This document shows, in pieces, positions 17,518 to 26,578 of a DNA stretch of 64,000 bases. The notes below the pieces were generated by a model, which did no database searches, had not been told where the DNA came from, and saw nothing but the letters and a program-made list of their open reading frames with translations. Within the stretch, counting starts at the first letter, position 1. The number at the start of each line of letters is the position of its first letter. Location: contig NZ_JAJUXH010000003.1 of assembly GCF_021390245.1 (NCBI RefSeq), positions 496,001-560,000 on the forward strand, in the 5' to 3' direction. The stretch comes from Dyadobacter sp. CY323 (GTDB lineage: Bacteria > Bacteroidota > Bacteroidia > Cytophagales > Spirosomataceae). Position numbers and translations under genes: made by a program.

Positions 17518-18981
17518 TTGGCCGACGAGGGTTCAGATCGTTTTGAAAATTCCGTTTTTAAAAGCATCCGATGGAATTTGATTCTGTCTTTTGCGGGGCA
17601 ACTTGCAAACATCGGTATCACATTGATTCTGAGCCGCCTGCTAAATCCTGACGATTTTGGAATGCTGGCAGCGGCACTTGCATTAGTAGTACTGATTGAA
17701 GTGTTCGGGTCGCTGAGTAGTGCTTCTGCGCTCACTCAGCGACAAAATCCTTCCGACCAATTTTATTCCGCCGTCTTGGTTGTCACGGGGTGTTCAGCTT
17801 TACTAATGATGCTGATCATCTGGTGTTTATCTCCCTACCTCGCGAATTTTTATCAGAGGCCAGATCTTGCAAAAGTTTTTTTTCTATTAAGCCTGTCCAT
17901 TCCCTTTCAATTTCTGGAAACATTTCCATTATCCGAGTTGCAGCGGCGTTTGGCATTTGATAAAATTGCTTTCACTTCCTTTTTTGGCATTGTCCTCGCT
18001 GGCGGAATATCACTTTACATGGCTGCCGAAGGTTATGGCTGGATGGCGCTGGTGGTTCGGCTATTTTTGTTACAGGCAATCCGGACAGTCTGGTTCTGCA
18101 TGATTGCGTGGCCAAAGTTCGCGTTTAAGCCCCGTTTGCAGGAAATGAGAGACTTGCTGCATTTTGGGGTACCGCAGTCATTAGCTCAATTCATGCTTGT
18201 ATTCGGCAGACGGATTGATGATATTTTGATTGGCAAATGGATGGGTACCAGCGTACTAGGCATTTATAGTCTCGCATATAGCCTGTATATGTGGCCCGTT
18301 TCGAACATTAAAGGCAGAATTTCTCAGGTTATTTTCGCAGCCATGTCCAAGGTTCAAACGGACGCTGCGGCAATGGGATCGTACTACCTGAAAACCGTTT
18401 CACTCACAACACTCATAGGTTTTCCGGTAATCATCGGTTTTGCCTCCGTTTGTGATTTGGCGGTTCCCGTGATTATGGGTGAAAAATGGATATCGGCAGT
18501 TCCGGTTCTGCGCATTTTGGGAATTGCATCTTTATTTGAAATCTGCGTGTTTCCGGGAGCCATTTACCAGGCAACCGCGCGCACGCGCACCTACCTGAAA
18601 ATGACCCTTATCACACGCATCGTCGCTGTCGCTGGGATTCTAGTCGGGCTGAACTTTGGCCTGCAAGGCGTTTCATTCAGCATTGTTGCCAGTAGCTTTG
18701 CCAGTTTTTTTATCTACAACTACTTCATTAACAAACTCATACCCGTGACCAATCTGGATGTGTTCAAAGTTATGGGCAAAAGCAGCATATCCAGTATGGT
18801 TATGCTGGCTGCCATTCTAGCATTCCGGCTTTTATCGGGCAATCATTTTTCAGCCGTTTCCGAACTGACCGTTTCATTACTAGTCGGCATTACAACCTAC
18901 GGGATATTGATCTTAAAATTTCATCCCGAAGTATTGGGCAAGAACCGGTTCAGCACTATGCTGAATTCCGGGCCGCATTGA
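17518..18981 (+). CDS. Polysaccharide flippase (Wzx-like, MOP superfamily)
   Basis: A 487-residue integral membrane protein of the polysaccharide transporter family with about 14 predicted helices. The N-terminal signature is GQLANIGITLILSRLLNPDDFGMLA, and WzxC-like features follow (FGVPQSLAQFMLVFGRRIDDILIG). It would flip an undecaprenyl-linked glycan across the inner membrane. No ATG precedes the first helix, so a TTG start at 17518 is used. The 3' end overlaps the convergent ppc gene by 26 bp. No polymerase is present, so the rest of the pathway lies elsewhere. Confidence 0.88.
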   Translation: MADEGSDRFENSVFKSIRWNLILSFAGQLANIGITLILSRLLNPDDFGMLAAALALVVLIEVFGSLSSASALTQRQNPSDQFYSAVLVVTGCSALLMMLIIWCLSPYLANFYQRPDLAKVFFLLSLSIPFQFLETFPLSELQRRLAFDKIAFTSFFGIVLAGGISLYMAAEGYGWMALVVRLFLLQAIRTVWFCMIAWPKFAFKPRLQEMRDLLHFGVPQSLAQFMLVFGRRIDDILIGKWMGTSVLGIYSLAYSLYMWPVSNIKGRISQVIFAAMSKVQTDAAAMGSYYLKTVSLTTLIGFPVIIGFASVCDLAVPVIMGEKWISAVPVLRILGIASLFEICVFPGAIYQATARTRTYLKMTLITRIVAVAGILVGLNFGLQGVSFSIVASSFASFFIYNYFINKLIPVTNLDVFKVMGKSSISSMVMLAAILAFRLLSGNHFSAVSELTVSLLVGITTYGILILKFHPEVLGKNRFSTMLNSGPH

Positions 18982-21547
18982 TAATACCAAACATCGCTCT
19001 CATAATCAACTGATTATACGTCTCCACATCGACTGGCAGCGTTGCCGGATCGGACGCCAGCATTTGCAATGCATACTGTTGAATGGTAATCAAAGGCAAT
19101 ACAATCCGTTCACGGGTTTTAATGGAAACTTTGGTGACGTTATTGCTGTCAAGCAACTCTTTTTGTCCCGATACTTCGAGCAACAAATCACGCGTCAGTA
19201 CAAACTCATTGTACATTTTGTCCCAAAACTCTGTATAATCTTCCTCCTCGCGAAGGTATTTTGTCGCGGGGAAAAATGCTTTCGACAGCGATTGCATCGA
19301 GTTTTCGATGAGGGTACGGAAGAAAAGCGATCGTTTATATAAATGTTGGATCGTCTCCATTTTACCATTGTCAGCCAGCTGCTGAATGGCAGAACCGAAA
19401 CCGTAAAACCCTGGCACATTCTGTTTCATTTGTGCCCACGAGCCTACAAATGGAATAGCCCGCAAATCTTCGAATTTCAAACCTTCATCGTCGTTACCCC
19501 GTTTAGTCGGCCGACTTCCGATATTCGTTTGTCCGTAAAAACGCAATGGTGTTTTCTTATCCAGATATTTCACAAACATCGGGTGGTTTTTGAGGTCGAG
19601 ATAGGCATTATATGCACTTTCCGCCATTTCCTCAATCAGCACCTTATCGTCCGGACTGAGCTCATCTTCAACCCGGTTTCCACGGAATAAGTGGTTTTCC
19701 AAACCGGCTGTAAACAACCTTTCCAGGTTATACATTGCAGTCGTCACCGTTCCGTAATTCGAACTGATTGTCTGCCCCTGAACCGTTAACTGAATCTCTT
19801 TGTCTTCGATATCGGTTCCTAACGAAGAATAGAAATTATGGTTATTTCCACCCCCACGCGCCGGCGGACCTCCCCGTCCGTCGAAGAAAGTGACCTTTAT
19901 TCCAAATTCTCTCGAAACTTTCGTCAATTCCTCTTTTGCCCGGTAAATAGACCAGTTTGCCCGAAGGTAGCCGCCATCTTTCGTACCATCCGAAAACCCA
20001 ACCATAATGGTCTGATGGTTTTCCCGATTCTGCAAATGCGAATGGTAATACTCATTTTCGTACAAGCTGCGCATAATTTCCGGCGCATTTGCAAGGTCAT
20101 CCACGGTCTCAAATAGCGGGACAACATCCAATGCAAGTTTCCCGTCTTCGTCGGCGATCAGGTTCTTGGCAAGTGCCACTACCTGCATTACATTCAATGC
20201 AGACGTATTATTGCTGATCACATACCGGTGCGCGCCTTTTTCGCCATTATTAGCCTGGATGGTTTTAATGGCGCGGATCGATCCCAGAATGTCTTTGGTC
20301 AGTTCATCTTCATAATCTTCGTCGCGTAATGGAATATTCAGCGAAAGCAGCAGCTCGATTTTCTTAGCCTCGTCCCAGCTTTCATAATCACTGTATTTGA
20401 GCAACGGAACCTTCTTTTCCAGACGTCTCAATATATCTTCCCAGGCTTTAGCATGTTTCCGGCTATCCTGGCGCACATCCAGACTGGCGAAAAAGAATCC
20501 GAAGAGGTTAAGTTTCAGGATAAAATTATCAAGCAGCTCCACAAAAAGTCCCTGATGTTTGGTTACCAGCACTTCTCGGGCTTTCAATAATTCATCAATC
20601 AACTCTCCTGCATTGGCATAACCTTCTTCGAAAGGTCCGAAGATGGTGCTGTTCATTTTTTTCTCTGCGAGCGAAATCGCCTCGTCTACGCCTTTGAATG
20701 TCAACCTGCGTTTCAACTGACGCAGATCGCGGTAATATCCTCTCAAAAGCGTTTCCCGCAATCTCGCAGCAACCTGCAGGGTCGTTTCCGGATTTACGAA
20801 AGGATTTCCGTCACGGTCACCTCCCGGCCAGAAACCAAGTCTGAAAACATTTGGATATGGCCAGTCATGAACGCTCATTCCCAAGCCGTTTATCAACTTT
20901 TCAAGAATGGCCGGAATGGCATCGTAATATACATTTTCGAGAAACCAGCAGAGGCTGACAGCTTCATCGAAAGGCGTTGGTTTTTCGTGATTAATGAATG
21001 CAGTTTTACCGAGTTGCAGCAATAGCTGGTTTACTTCGGTAAAATCATTGATCTTGATCGCATCTTCCAGGTCATTGATAATCCCTAAAACCTTACCTGA
21101 ATAAAACTGTGTCGGGTGAGCGGTGAGCACGATCCGGACGCTGTAATCTTCCAGTTTAGTCAAAAGCTTTTTCTTCAGATCATCATTATCCAGCCTGTCT
21201 GTTAAATAAGTCACCGAGCCCTTTCCTGTAAGCTCATGCGTTTGATCAAATGCGGCATCTTCTACCGAATCGAACAAAACTACCTGTCTTTCAATATATT
21301 GGATAAAAGCAAAAAGGAGATCCGCCCGTTCCTTGGGAGTAGCGGTTTCCAGGAGTTCAGTAAAAAAATGCTCGATGATCTCCTTCGGCGACTTTCCTTC
21401 CTGAAATCCGGTCTCACTTTGTTGTGTAAGAATAGGTAATAACGAGCCAGTCTGAAAAATCCCCCGGTATGGCAAACTCAGGAAAAGACTGTTGAATATA
21501 TTGTACTTCGTTACAACTGCGTCCTGGAAACTGTTATTCATATACAA
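18956..21547 (-). CDS. ppc: Phosphoenolpyruvate carboxylase
   Basis: An 863-residue PEPC forming oxaloacetate from PEP and bicarbonate, an anaplerotic reaction. Signatures are VLTAHPTQ with catalytic His144, GGDRDGNPFV, FFDGRGGPPARGGG and GSRPTKRG followed by LRAIPFVGSW. It is a little shorter than enterobacterial PEPC. The C-terminus reads AARNSA rather than the usual RNTG, an unusual end for a tail that is normally fixed. A start at residue 3 (MNNSFQ) is also possible. The gene overlaps the convergent flippase at its 3' end. Confidence 0.93.
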   Translation of the reverse strand: MYMNNSFQDAVVTKYNIFNSLFLSLPYRGIFQTGSLLPILTQQSETGFQEGKSPKEIIEHFFTELLETATPKERADLLFAFIQYIERQVVLFDSVEDAAFDQTHELTGKGSVTYLTDRLDNDDLKKKLLTKLEDYSVRIVLTAHPTQFYSGKVLGIINDLEDAIKINDFTEVNQLLLQLGKTAFINHEKPTPFDEAVSLCWFLENVYYDAIPAILEKLINGLGMSVHDWPYPNVFRLGFWPGGDRDGNPFVNPETTLQVAARLRETLLRGYYRDLRQLKRRLTFKGVDEAISLAEKKMNSTIFGPFEEGYANAGELIDELLKAREVLVTKHQGLFVELLDNFILKLNLFGFFFASLDVRQDSRKHAKAWEDILRRLEKKVPLLKYSDYESWDEAKKIELLLSLNIPLRDEDYEDELTKDILGSIRAIKTIQANNGEKGAHRYVISNNTSALNVMQVVALAKNLIADEDGKLALDVVPLFETVDDLANAPEIMRSLYENEYYHSHLQNRENHQTIMVGFSDGTKDGGYLRANWSIYRAKEELTKVSREFGIKVTFFDGRGGPPARGGGNNHNFYSSLGTDIEDKEIQLTVQGQTISSNYGTVTTAMYNLERLFTAGLENHLFRGNRVEDELSPDDKVLIEEMAESAYNAYLDLKNHPMFVKYLDKKTPLRFYGQTNIGSRPTKRGNDDEGLKFEDLRAIPFVGSWAQMKQNVPGFYGFGSAIQQLADNGKMETIQHLYKRSLFFRTLIENSMQSLSKAFFPATKYLREEEDYTEFWDKMYNEFVLTRDLLLEVSGQKELLDSNNVTKVSIKTRERIVLPLITIQQYALQMLASDPATLPVDVETYNQLIMRAMFGIINAARNSA

Positions 21548-21607
21548 CTGACGAAATTATATTTTGAGATATGCAAGGCTGACAAATATAGCCCTAAAAA
21601 ATGGCTT

Positions 21608-22483
21608 TCAGGCTTTGGGATGTGCCTGCTGGTGTGTTTTTTTAAGCTTTTCGATGGAGTTATGCGTGTATATCTGAGTCGCTGCAAGGTTTGCGTGACC
21701 CAGTAATTCTTTAATCGCATTGAGGTCCGCGCCGCGGTTTAGCAAATGCGTGGCGTAAGTATGGCGGAGCACGTGCGGGCTTTTTTGGGAAAGCGTTGTA
21801 ACCGCAGTGAGATATTTTTTTACAATGCGCTGAATGAAAACCGGATAAGCTGCTTTACCCGAATCCGTAATAATAAGACAATCCGTATCTTCTTCCGGCG
21901 AGCGCAATTGCAGGTATTTTTTTAGAAGAAGTACCAAAGACGTAGAAATGGGTACAATGCGTTCTTTGGACCGTTTTCCAAAAACGCGGATCGTCCGGCC
22001 AGACAGATCAATATTTTTGAGTTCAAGGTCGATTAATTCGGCTAAACGGATTCCGGTGCCATACAGTAATTCCAGAATGAGCCTGTCGCGGACACCCGGA
22101 AAGTCCTCGGTGAACATTTCTTCCCCAAAAAGCATTTCCATGGATTTTTCTTCCACAAATGCCGGAAGCTTTTTCCGGGTTTTTAATGCAGACAGAATCT
22201 TGGTCGGATCTTTATCGATCTGTTTTTTTCTTCTCAAAAACCCATAAAATGCACGGAGCGTTGCGATTTTTCGATTGATCGAAGAGGGGTTCAATCCTTC
22301 TTCCATCAGACTCACGATCCAGGATCGCAGCATGGGAGACTGCGCCGTTTCAGGGTTACTCAGTTCATACTGAACCAGAAGATATTTTTGAAACTGGTCA
22401 AGATCGGTCTCATAAGACTTGACCGTATGGACGCTGGCGCGCTTTTCAAATTTCAAAAATTCCAGAAATGTGGTTATCATCAT
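21608..22483 (-). CDS. Tyrosine recombinase XerC/XerD family
   Basis: A 291-residue site-specific recombinase. It has an N-terminal SAM-like core-binding domain (FLEFLKFEKRASVHTVKSYETDL) and a C-terminal catalytic domain with Arg in YGTGIRLAEL, HVLRH, the second His in LLGHANL and Tyr in IYTHN. This is the Xer layout used for chromosome dimer resolution at dif. No phage genes flank it. The start at 22483 (or 22480) is chosen because the rpsU terminator occupies 22494-22529, upstream. Whether it is XerC or XerD is not decidable here. Confidence 0.9.
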   Translation of the reverse strand: MMITTFLEFLKFEKRASVHTVKSYETDLDQFQKYLLVQYELSNPETAQSPMLRSWIVSLMEEGLNPSSINRKIATLRAFYGFLRRKKQIDKDPTKILSALKTRKKLPAFVEEKSMEMLFGEEMFTEDFPGVRDRLILELLYGTGIRLAELIDLELKNIDLSGRTIRVFGKRSKERIVPISTSLVLLLKKYLQLRSPEEDTDCLIITDSGKAAYPVFIQRIVKKYLTAVTTLSQKSPHVLRHTYATHLLNRGADLNAIKELLGHANLAATQIYTHNSIEKLKKTHQQAHPKA

Positions 22484-22493
22484 TCTAACATAC

Positions 22494-22529
22494 AAAAAAG
22501 AGCCGTCTAACACAAGACAGCTCTTTTTT
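22494..22529 (-). terminator. Terminator of rpsU
   Basis: Stem AAAAAAGAGC-C-GTCT / AGAC-A-GCTCTTTTTT with one mismatch and a 6-base loop. Read on the minus strand it ends in a T-run. It separates rpsU from the recombinase gene. Confidence 0.8.
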
Positions 22530-22586
22530 GCAAAATTGCGGATACGATGATCCTATATTTTTCTTTCAGAAAACAATTCGAGAGAA

Positions 22587-22781
22587 CTAGTCTTCTAAAT
22601 GACCGTACGTTTTTTCCTTGTAAACTGCACGCAAAACTTCGAAACGACGTCTTACAGATGGTTTTTCAAAAGCTGTACGCGCACGTAGCTGGCGCATTGT
22701 ACCAGTTCTTTCAAATTTTTTCTTGTAACGTTTTAAAGCGCGGTCGATCGATTCGTTGTCTTTGATGTTAATAATAAGCAT
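22587..22781 (-). CDS. rpsU: 30S ribosomal protein S21
   Basis: A 64-residue basic protein matching bS21: MLIINIKDNESIDRALKRYK at the N-terminus and the RRRFEVLRAVYK segment. It binds the small subunit near the 3' end of 16S rRNA and the anti-Shine-Dalgarno region. In Bacteroidota bS21 is implicated in sequestering that region. It is a monocistronic unit closed by a terminator at 22494-22529. Confidence 0.95.
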   Translation of the reverse strand: MLIINIKDNESIDRALKRYKKKFERTGTMRQLRARTAFEKPSVRRRFEVLRAVYKEKTYGHLED

Positions 22782-22884
22782 GCTTGATAGTTATAATGTT
22801 CTTTGAACTGATTTCTGAAAAATAGGACTGCAAAGAAAAGATATATCTGACAGAAAATCAAGAAATAAGTCTTCAAATTTAGGT

Positions 22885-22892
22885 TATTTTTG
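22885..22892 (+). promoter_or_regulatory. Putative -7 element for ppx
   Basis: TATTTTTG matches TAnnTTTG, 47 bases before the ATG at 22940. No good -33 box is seen. Confidence 0.4.
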
Positions 22893-22939
22893 CAATCATT
22901 GCGATGACAAGAACGCCATAGACCGATTTAAATGCTTAT

Positions 22940-23875
22940 ATGAGTACGCGACTGGGGATAATTGATCTGGGAACAAATACCTTTCATCTGTTGATCGTTG
23001 AAAAACAGGGCAGTGACTTCACCACATTATTTCACGAAAGCAGGCCGGCGCGAATCGGGTTGGGCGGGATCAATAAGAAACTTATTACGGCGGAAGCGAC
23101 CGAACGGGCAATTGATGTATTGCTATTCTTTCGTGAAAAACTGAACTCTTACGAAATTTCATCAGACAACACCTTTGCATTTGGGACCAGTGCAATCCGG
23201 AATGCTGACAATCAGGCTGCATTCTGCGAAGAAGTTTTGACCAAAACCGGTATTCAGATCAATGTGATTGACGGCAATCGCGAAGCTGAGTACATTTATT
23301 ACGGCGTTCGCAGAGCTGCCGATCTGGGAGATTCGAATTCACTGATCATGGATATCGGCGGCGGGAGTGTTGAGTTTATCATTGGAAACAAATCACAGAT
23401 TTTCTGGAAGCAAAGTTTTGAAATCGGCGGCCAGCGGCTGATGGAAAAATTCATGCGTAAAGATCCGCTATCCCAGGCCGATCGAAAAAATCTATATAAC
23501 TATTTCGAGGAAAACCTGATTCCGCTCTGGAATGCAGTTCATCAGTACGCTCCAGTAAAACTTGTCGGTTCATCAGGCACATTTGACACATTGGTAGACA
23601 TTGATTTTCACCACAGAACAAAGAGCTGGCCTTCCAAAAACCAGACTGATTTCGATCTTCCGATCGATGAATTTTACCGGACTTATGCACTTGTTCTTTC
23701 CGCAAACCACGATGAGCGAATGCGTATTCCCGGAATGATCGAGTTGCGCGTAGATATGATCGTTGTCGCGGTTTGCCTTATCGATTACGTACTCAAAAGT
23801 TTTGGGATCAAACAGATACAGGTTTCCAGCTATGCTTTGAAAGAGGGCGTACTGGCACAATTACTAGCCCGATAA
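22940..23875 (+). CDS. Exopolyphosphatase / Ppx-GppA family phosphatase
   Basis: A 311-residue ASKHA-fold phosphatase. Phosphate-1 motif GIIDLGTNTFHLLIV is at the N-terminus and phosphate-2 motif MDIGGGSVEFII near residue 140, with FGTSAIRNA and the catalytic region REAEYIYYGV between. It lacks the extra C-terminal HD-like domains of E. coli Ppx, as in short Ppx1 proteins. It hydrolyses polyphosphate or pppGpp; the two cannot be separated from sequence. It is monocistronic and divergent from rpsU. Confidence 0.88.
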   Translation: MSTRLGIIDLGTNTFHLLIVEKQGSDFTTLFHESRPARIGLGGINKKLITAEATERAIDVLLFFREKLNSYEISSDNTFAFGTSAIRNADNQAAFCEEVLTKTGIQINVIDGNREAEYIYYGVRRAADLGDSNSLIMDIGGGSVEFIIGNKSQIFWKQSFEIGGQRLMEKFMRKDPLSQADRKNLYNYFEENLIPLWNAVHQYAPVKLVGSSGTFDTLVDIDFHHRTKSWPSKNQTDFDLPIDEFYRTYALVLSANHDERMRIPGMIELRVDMIVVAVCLIDYVLKSFGIKQIQVSSYALKEGVLAQLLAR

Positions 23876-23953
23876 TTCGCTTTTCTTATTAAATTACTTC
23901 GTTATTCTCTATTCAGTTTCATCCATTACATTCTTAACATCCAAAAAAGGTTT

Positions 23954-26533
23954 ATGAGATTATTCCGCTACCTCCTTCTAACGGGATTGGCCATGATGTG
24001 CATGAATAATGCGCAAGCACAAAAGAAAAAAAAGAAAGAAAAACAGGAAGATGTAAAGATTGACAAGGCAGTTGACGCGATGGCTACTGCTGTAAAAGAC
24101 AAGCTGAAAGACGACAGAAAGAAAGGCCCCAAAGCCTTCAAAGATCTGATTGATACTAGCGCCGTTAGTCAGAAAGGTATGATTTCCGTCCATAAAATGG
24201 ATGATAAATGGTATTTCGAGATTCCCGATTCGTTACTTGGCCTGGATATCATGGCCGTAACACGTTACTCCAAAACGGCGGCTGGCGGAGGGATTTTTGG
24301 TGGTGAAGAGGTAAACAGGCAAATGATCCGCTGGGAAAAGGGAATGGACGATAACCTTTTGCTGCGATCTGTAACCGTACTTGTCACCAGCCCGGATAGT
24401 ACCAAACCGATTTTCCAGGCAGTAAAAAATTCCAGTTCCGATCCCATTATCGGTGTTTTTGACATTAAGGCTATCAAAAAAGCACCGGAAGCAAAAACAT
24501 CTGTAATTGATGTTACCGATTTCTTTAATGCAGACAATCAGGTATTCTCGTTAAGTTCTGTGAGCAAGCAGCTGCTTAAATTGACTTCATTCAAAAAGGA
24601 AGCTTCTTACATTGAAAAGATCAAAAGTTATCCGATCAATACGGAAATAAGGACGGTAAAAACGTTCAGCGTTACCCCGCAGATGCTCACGACAACGCCG
24701 GTGCCGACAATTGGACAGTATCTTCCGTCCGGGCTGGATGCCGGAGTGGTAACTCTGGAAATGAATACATCGCTGATCTTGCTTCCAAAAAGCCCCATGC
24801 GGAAACGCATTTTCGACAGCCGGGTCGGCTATTTTGCAAATCAATATGCGATATTCAGTGAGGAGTCGCAGCGTTCCGACAATGAAGTGTTTGCGGTTAG
24901 ATGGCGACTTGAACCCAAGCATGCAGAAGATGCAAAACGTCAGAAAAACGGTGAATTAATTGAGCCGAAAAAACCGATTATCTACTATATCGACCCGGCA
25001 ACTCCCGAAAAATGGCGTAAATATCTGAAAGCAGGGGTAGACGACTGGCAGGTTGCATTTGAAAAAGCAGGCTGGAAAAACGCGATCCGCGGCGAATATT
25101 GGCCCGAAAAAGACACAACGATGAGCCTGGAAGATGCCCGGTACTCGGTAATACGCTATTTCGCGGCAGACATTCAAAATGCATATGGGCCAAATGTGCA
25201 CGATCCTAGAAGCGGCGAAATTCTGGAAAGTCATATTGGCTGGTATCATAATGTAATGCGCTTGTTACGTAACTGGTACATTATTCAGGCGGCAGCGGTA
25301 GACCCGAATGCTCGTAAAAAGAAGTTTGACGACGAGTTAATGGGCCAGCTGGTGCGTTTTGTATCGTCACATGAAATCGGCCACACGCTGGGTTTGCGTC
25401 ATAATATGGGAGCAAGTTCGGCAACCCCCGTTGAAAAATTGCGGGATAAAGCCTGGGTCGAGGAACATGGACATACCTCGTCGATCATGGATTACGCACG
25501 GTTTAATTATGTGGCCCAGCCCGAAGACGGCGTTACCAATCTGTTCCCAAAAATTGGGGATTATGACAAATGGGCCATTCAGTGGGGATACAGCAATTTC
25601 CCCGACGCCAAAGATGTAGCGGGTGAAAAATCATTACTGAATGCATTGACGAAAGAGGCTTACAAGGATAATCGTCTGCATTTTGGAACGGAGATCAGTC
25701 CGTATGATCCGCGTTACCAAACCGAGGATTTGAGCGATAATGCCATGAAAGCTTCTGAATATGGTATTAAAAACCTGAAAAGAATTCTTCCTAATCTGAT
25801 TGAATGGAGTAAGGAAGATGGCGAAAGTTATAAGGAGCTGGATGAGATTTACGGGAATGTAGTAAGTCAGTACCGCCGTTACCTGGGTCATGTGATCAAG
25901 AATGTGGGTGGGATATACGATACGCCCACAACGTATGATATGGATGGCCCAACCTTTTCATCCGTGCCAAAAGCTACTCAGAAAGAAGCGGTTGCATTCC
26001 TCAACAACCAGCTTTTCAAAACACCTTCCTGGTTATTGGACCAGAATATCTTAAATAAAATTAAACCGGAAACCGGTGTAGAAGCGGTGAAAGCATTGCA
26101 GGAATATGCGATAACTGCGCTTTTTGCCGGCGACCGGGCCGTGAGGTTAATGGAAACCGGAACTTCTGCCCAAAATTTCACATTGGACGACCTTTTCACG
26201 GACCTCGAAAGTGGGATATGGTCAGAAGCCAGAACCGGAAAAGCTACTGATCTGTACCGGAGAAATTTGCAAAAGGTCTATGCCGAAAAATTGATCGATA
26301 TGTTGAAGCCGGGCAAAGCCAATGTGCAATCGATTCCAGTGGGAATTACATATGGTTACTCCACACGTGTTGTTGAATTGGAGAAAACGGATCTGCCTTC
26401 GATTGCCAGGGCGCATTTGGAGAGTTTGAAAACGACCTTGCAATCGGCGATCGCAAAAAATCCGGATAAGCTGACAAAATATCATTTGCAGGATGTTTTA
26501 CAGAGAATCAAAATCGCGTTAGATCCAAAATAA
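23954..26533 (+). CDS. Secreted zinc-dependent metalloprotease (DUF5117/DUF4953 type)
   Basis: An 859-residue exported metzincin-like protease. The signal peptide ends NAQAQ with Gln at +1, followed by a strikingly basic segment (KKKKKEKQ) and an amphipathic stretch. The zinc motif HEIGHTLGLRHN places ligands at His473, His477 and His483 with catalytic Glu474. The downstream SIMDYARFNYV supplies the Met-turn. The arrangement of an N-terminal DUF5118/5117-like region and a C-terminal helical domain is common in Bacteroidota. Substrate is unknown. It is its own unit, ended by a UUCG-type terminator. Confidence 0.88.
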   Translation: MRLFRYLLLTGLAMMCMNNAQAQKKKKKEKQEDVKIDKAVDAMATAVKDKLKDDRKKGPKAFKDLIDTSAVSQKGMISVHKMDDKWYFEIPDSLLGLDIMAVTRYSKTAAGGGIFGGEEVNRQMIRWEKGMDDNLLLRSVTVLVTSPDSTKPIFQAVKNSSSDPIIGVFDIKAIKKAPEAKTSVIDVTDFFNADNQVFSLSSVSKQLLKLTSFKKEASYIEKIKSYPINTEIRTVKTFSVTPQMLTTTPVPTIGQYLPSGLDAGVVTLEMNTSLILLPKSPMRKRIFDSRVGYFANQYAIFSEESQRSDNEVFAVRWRLEPKHAEDAKRQKNGELIEPKKPIIYYIDPATPEKWRKYLKAGVDDWQVAFEKAGWKNAIRGEYWPEKDTTMSLEDARYSVIRYFAADIQNAYGPNVHDPRSGEILESHIGWYHNVMRLLRNWYIIQAAAVDPNARKKKFDDELMGQLVRFVSSHEIGHTLGLRHNMGASSATPVEKLRDKAWVEEHGHTSSIMDYARFNYVAQPEDGVTNLFPKIGDYDKWAIQWGYSNFPDAKDVAGEKSLLNALTKEAYKDNRLHFGTEISPYDPRYQTEDLSDNAMKASEYGIKNLKRILPNLIEWSKEDGESYKELDEIYGNVVSQYRRYLGHVIKNVGGIYDTPTTYDMDGPTFSSVPKATQKEAVAFLNNQLFKTPSWLLDQNILNKIKPETGVEAVKALQEYAITALFAGDRAVRLMETGTSAQNFTLDDLFTDLESGIWSEARTGKATDLYRRNLQKVYAEKLIDMLKPGKANVQSIPVGITYGYSTRVVELEKTDLPSIARAHLESLKTTLQSAIAKNPDKLTKYHLQDVLQRIKIALDPK

Positions 26534-26543
26534 TTAAGATTTA

Positions 26544-26569
26544 AAATGCCAGGCTTCGGTCTGGCATTT
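26544..26569 (+). terminator. Terminator with C(UUCG)G tetraloop
   Basis: AAATGCCAG / CTGGCATTT stem extended by G-T and C-G pairs closing a TTCG tetraloop, followed by GTCTTTT. It ends the metalloprotease transcript, only 10 bases before the next ORF. Confidence 0.75.
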
Positions 26570-26578
26570 GTCTTTTAA

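Noticed and set aside
21608..22483. Phage or transposon integrase
   Set aside because: Length, motifs and neighbours (ppc, rpsU) fit a housekeeping Xer recombinase. No att-like direct repeats or other mobile genes are present.
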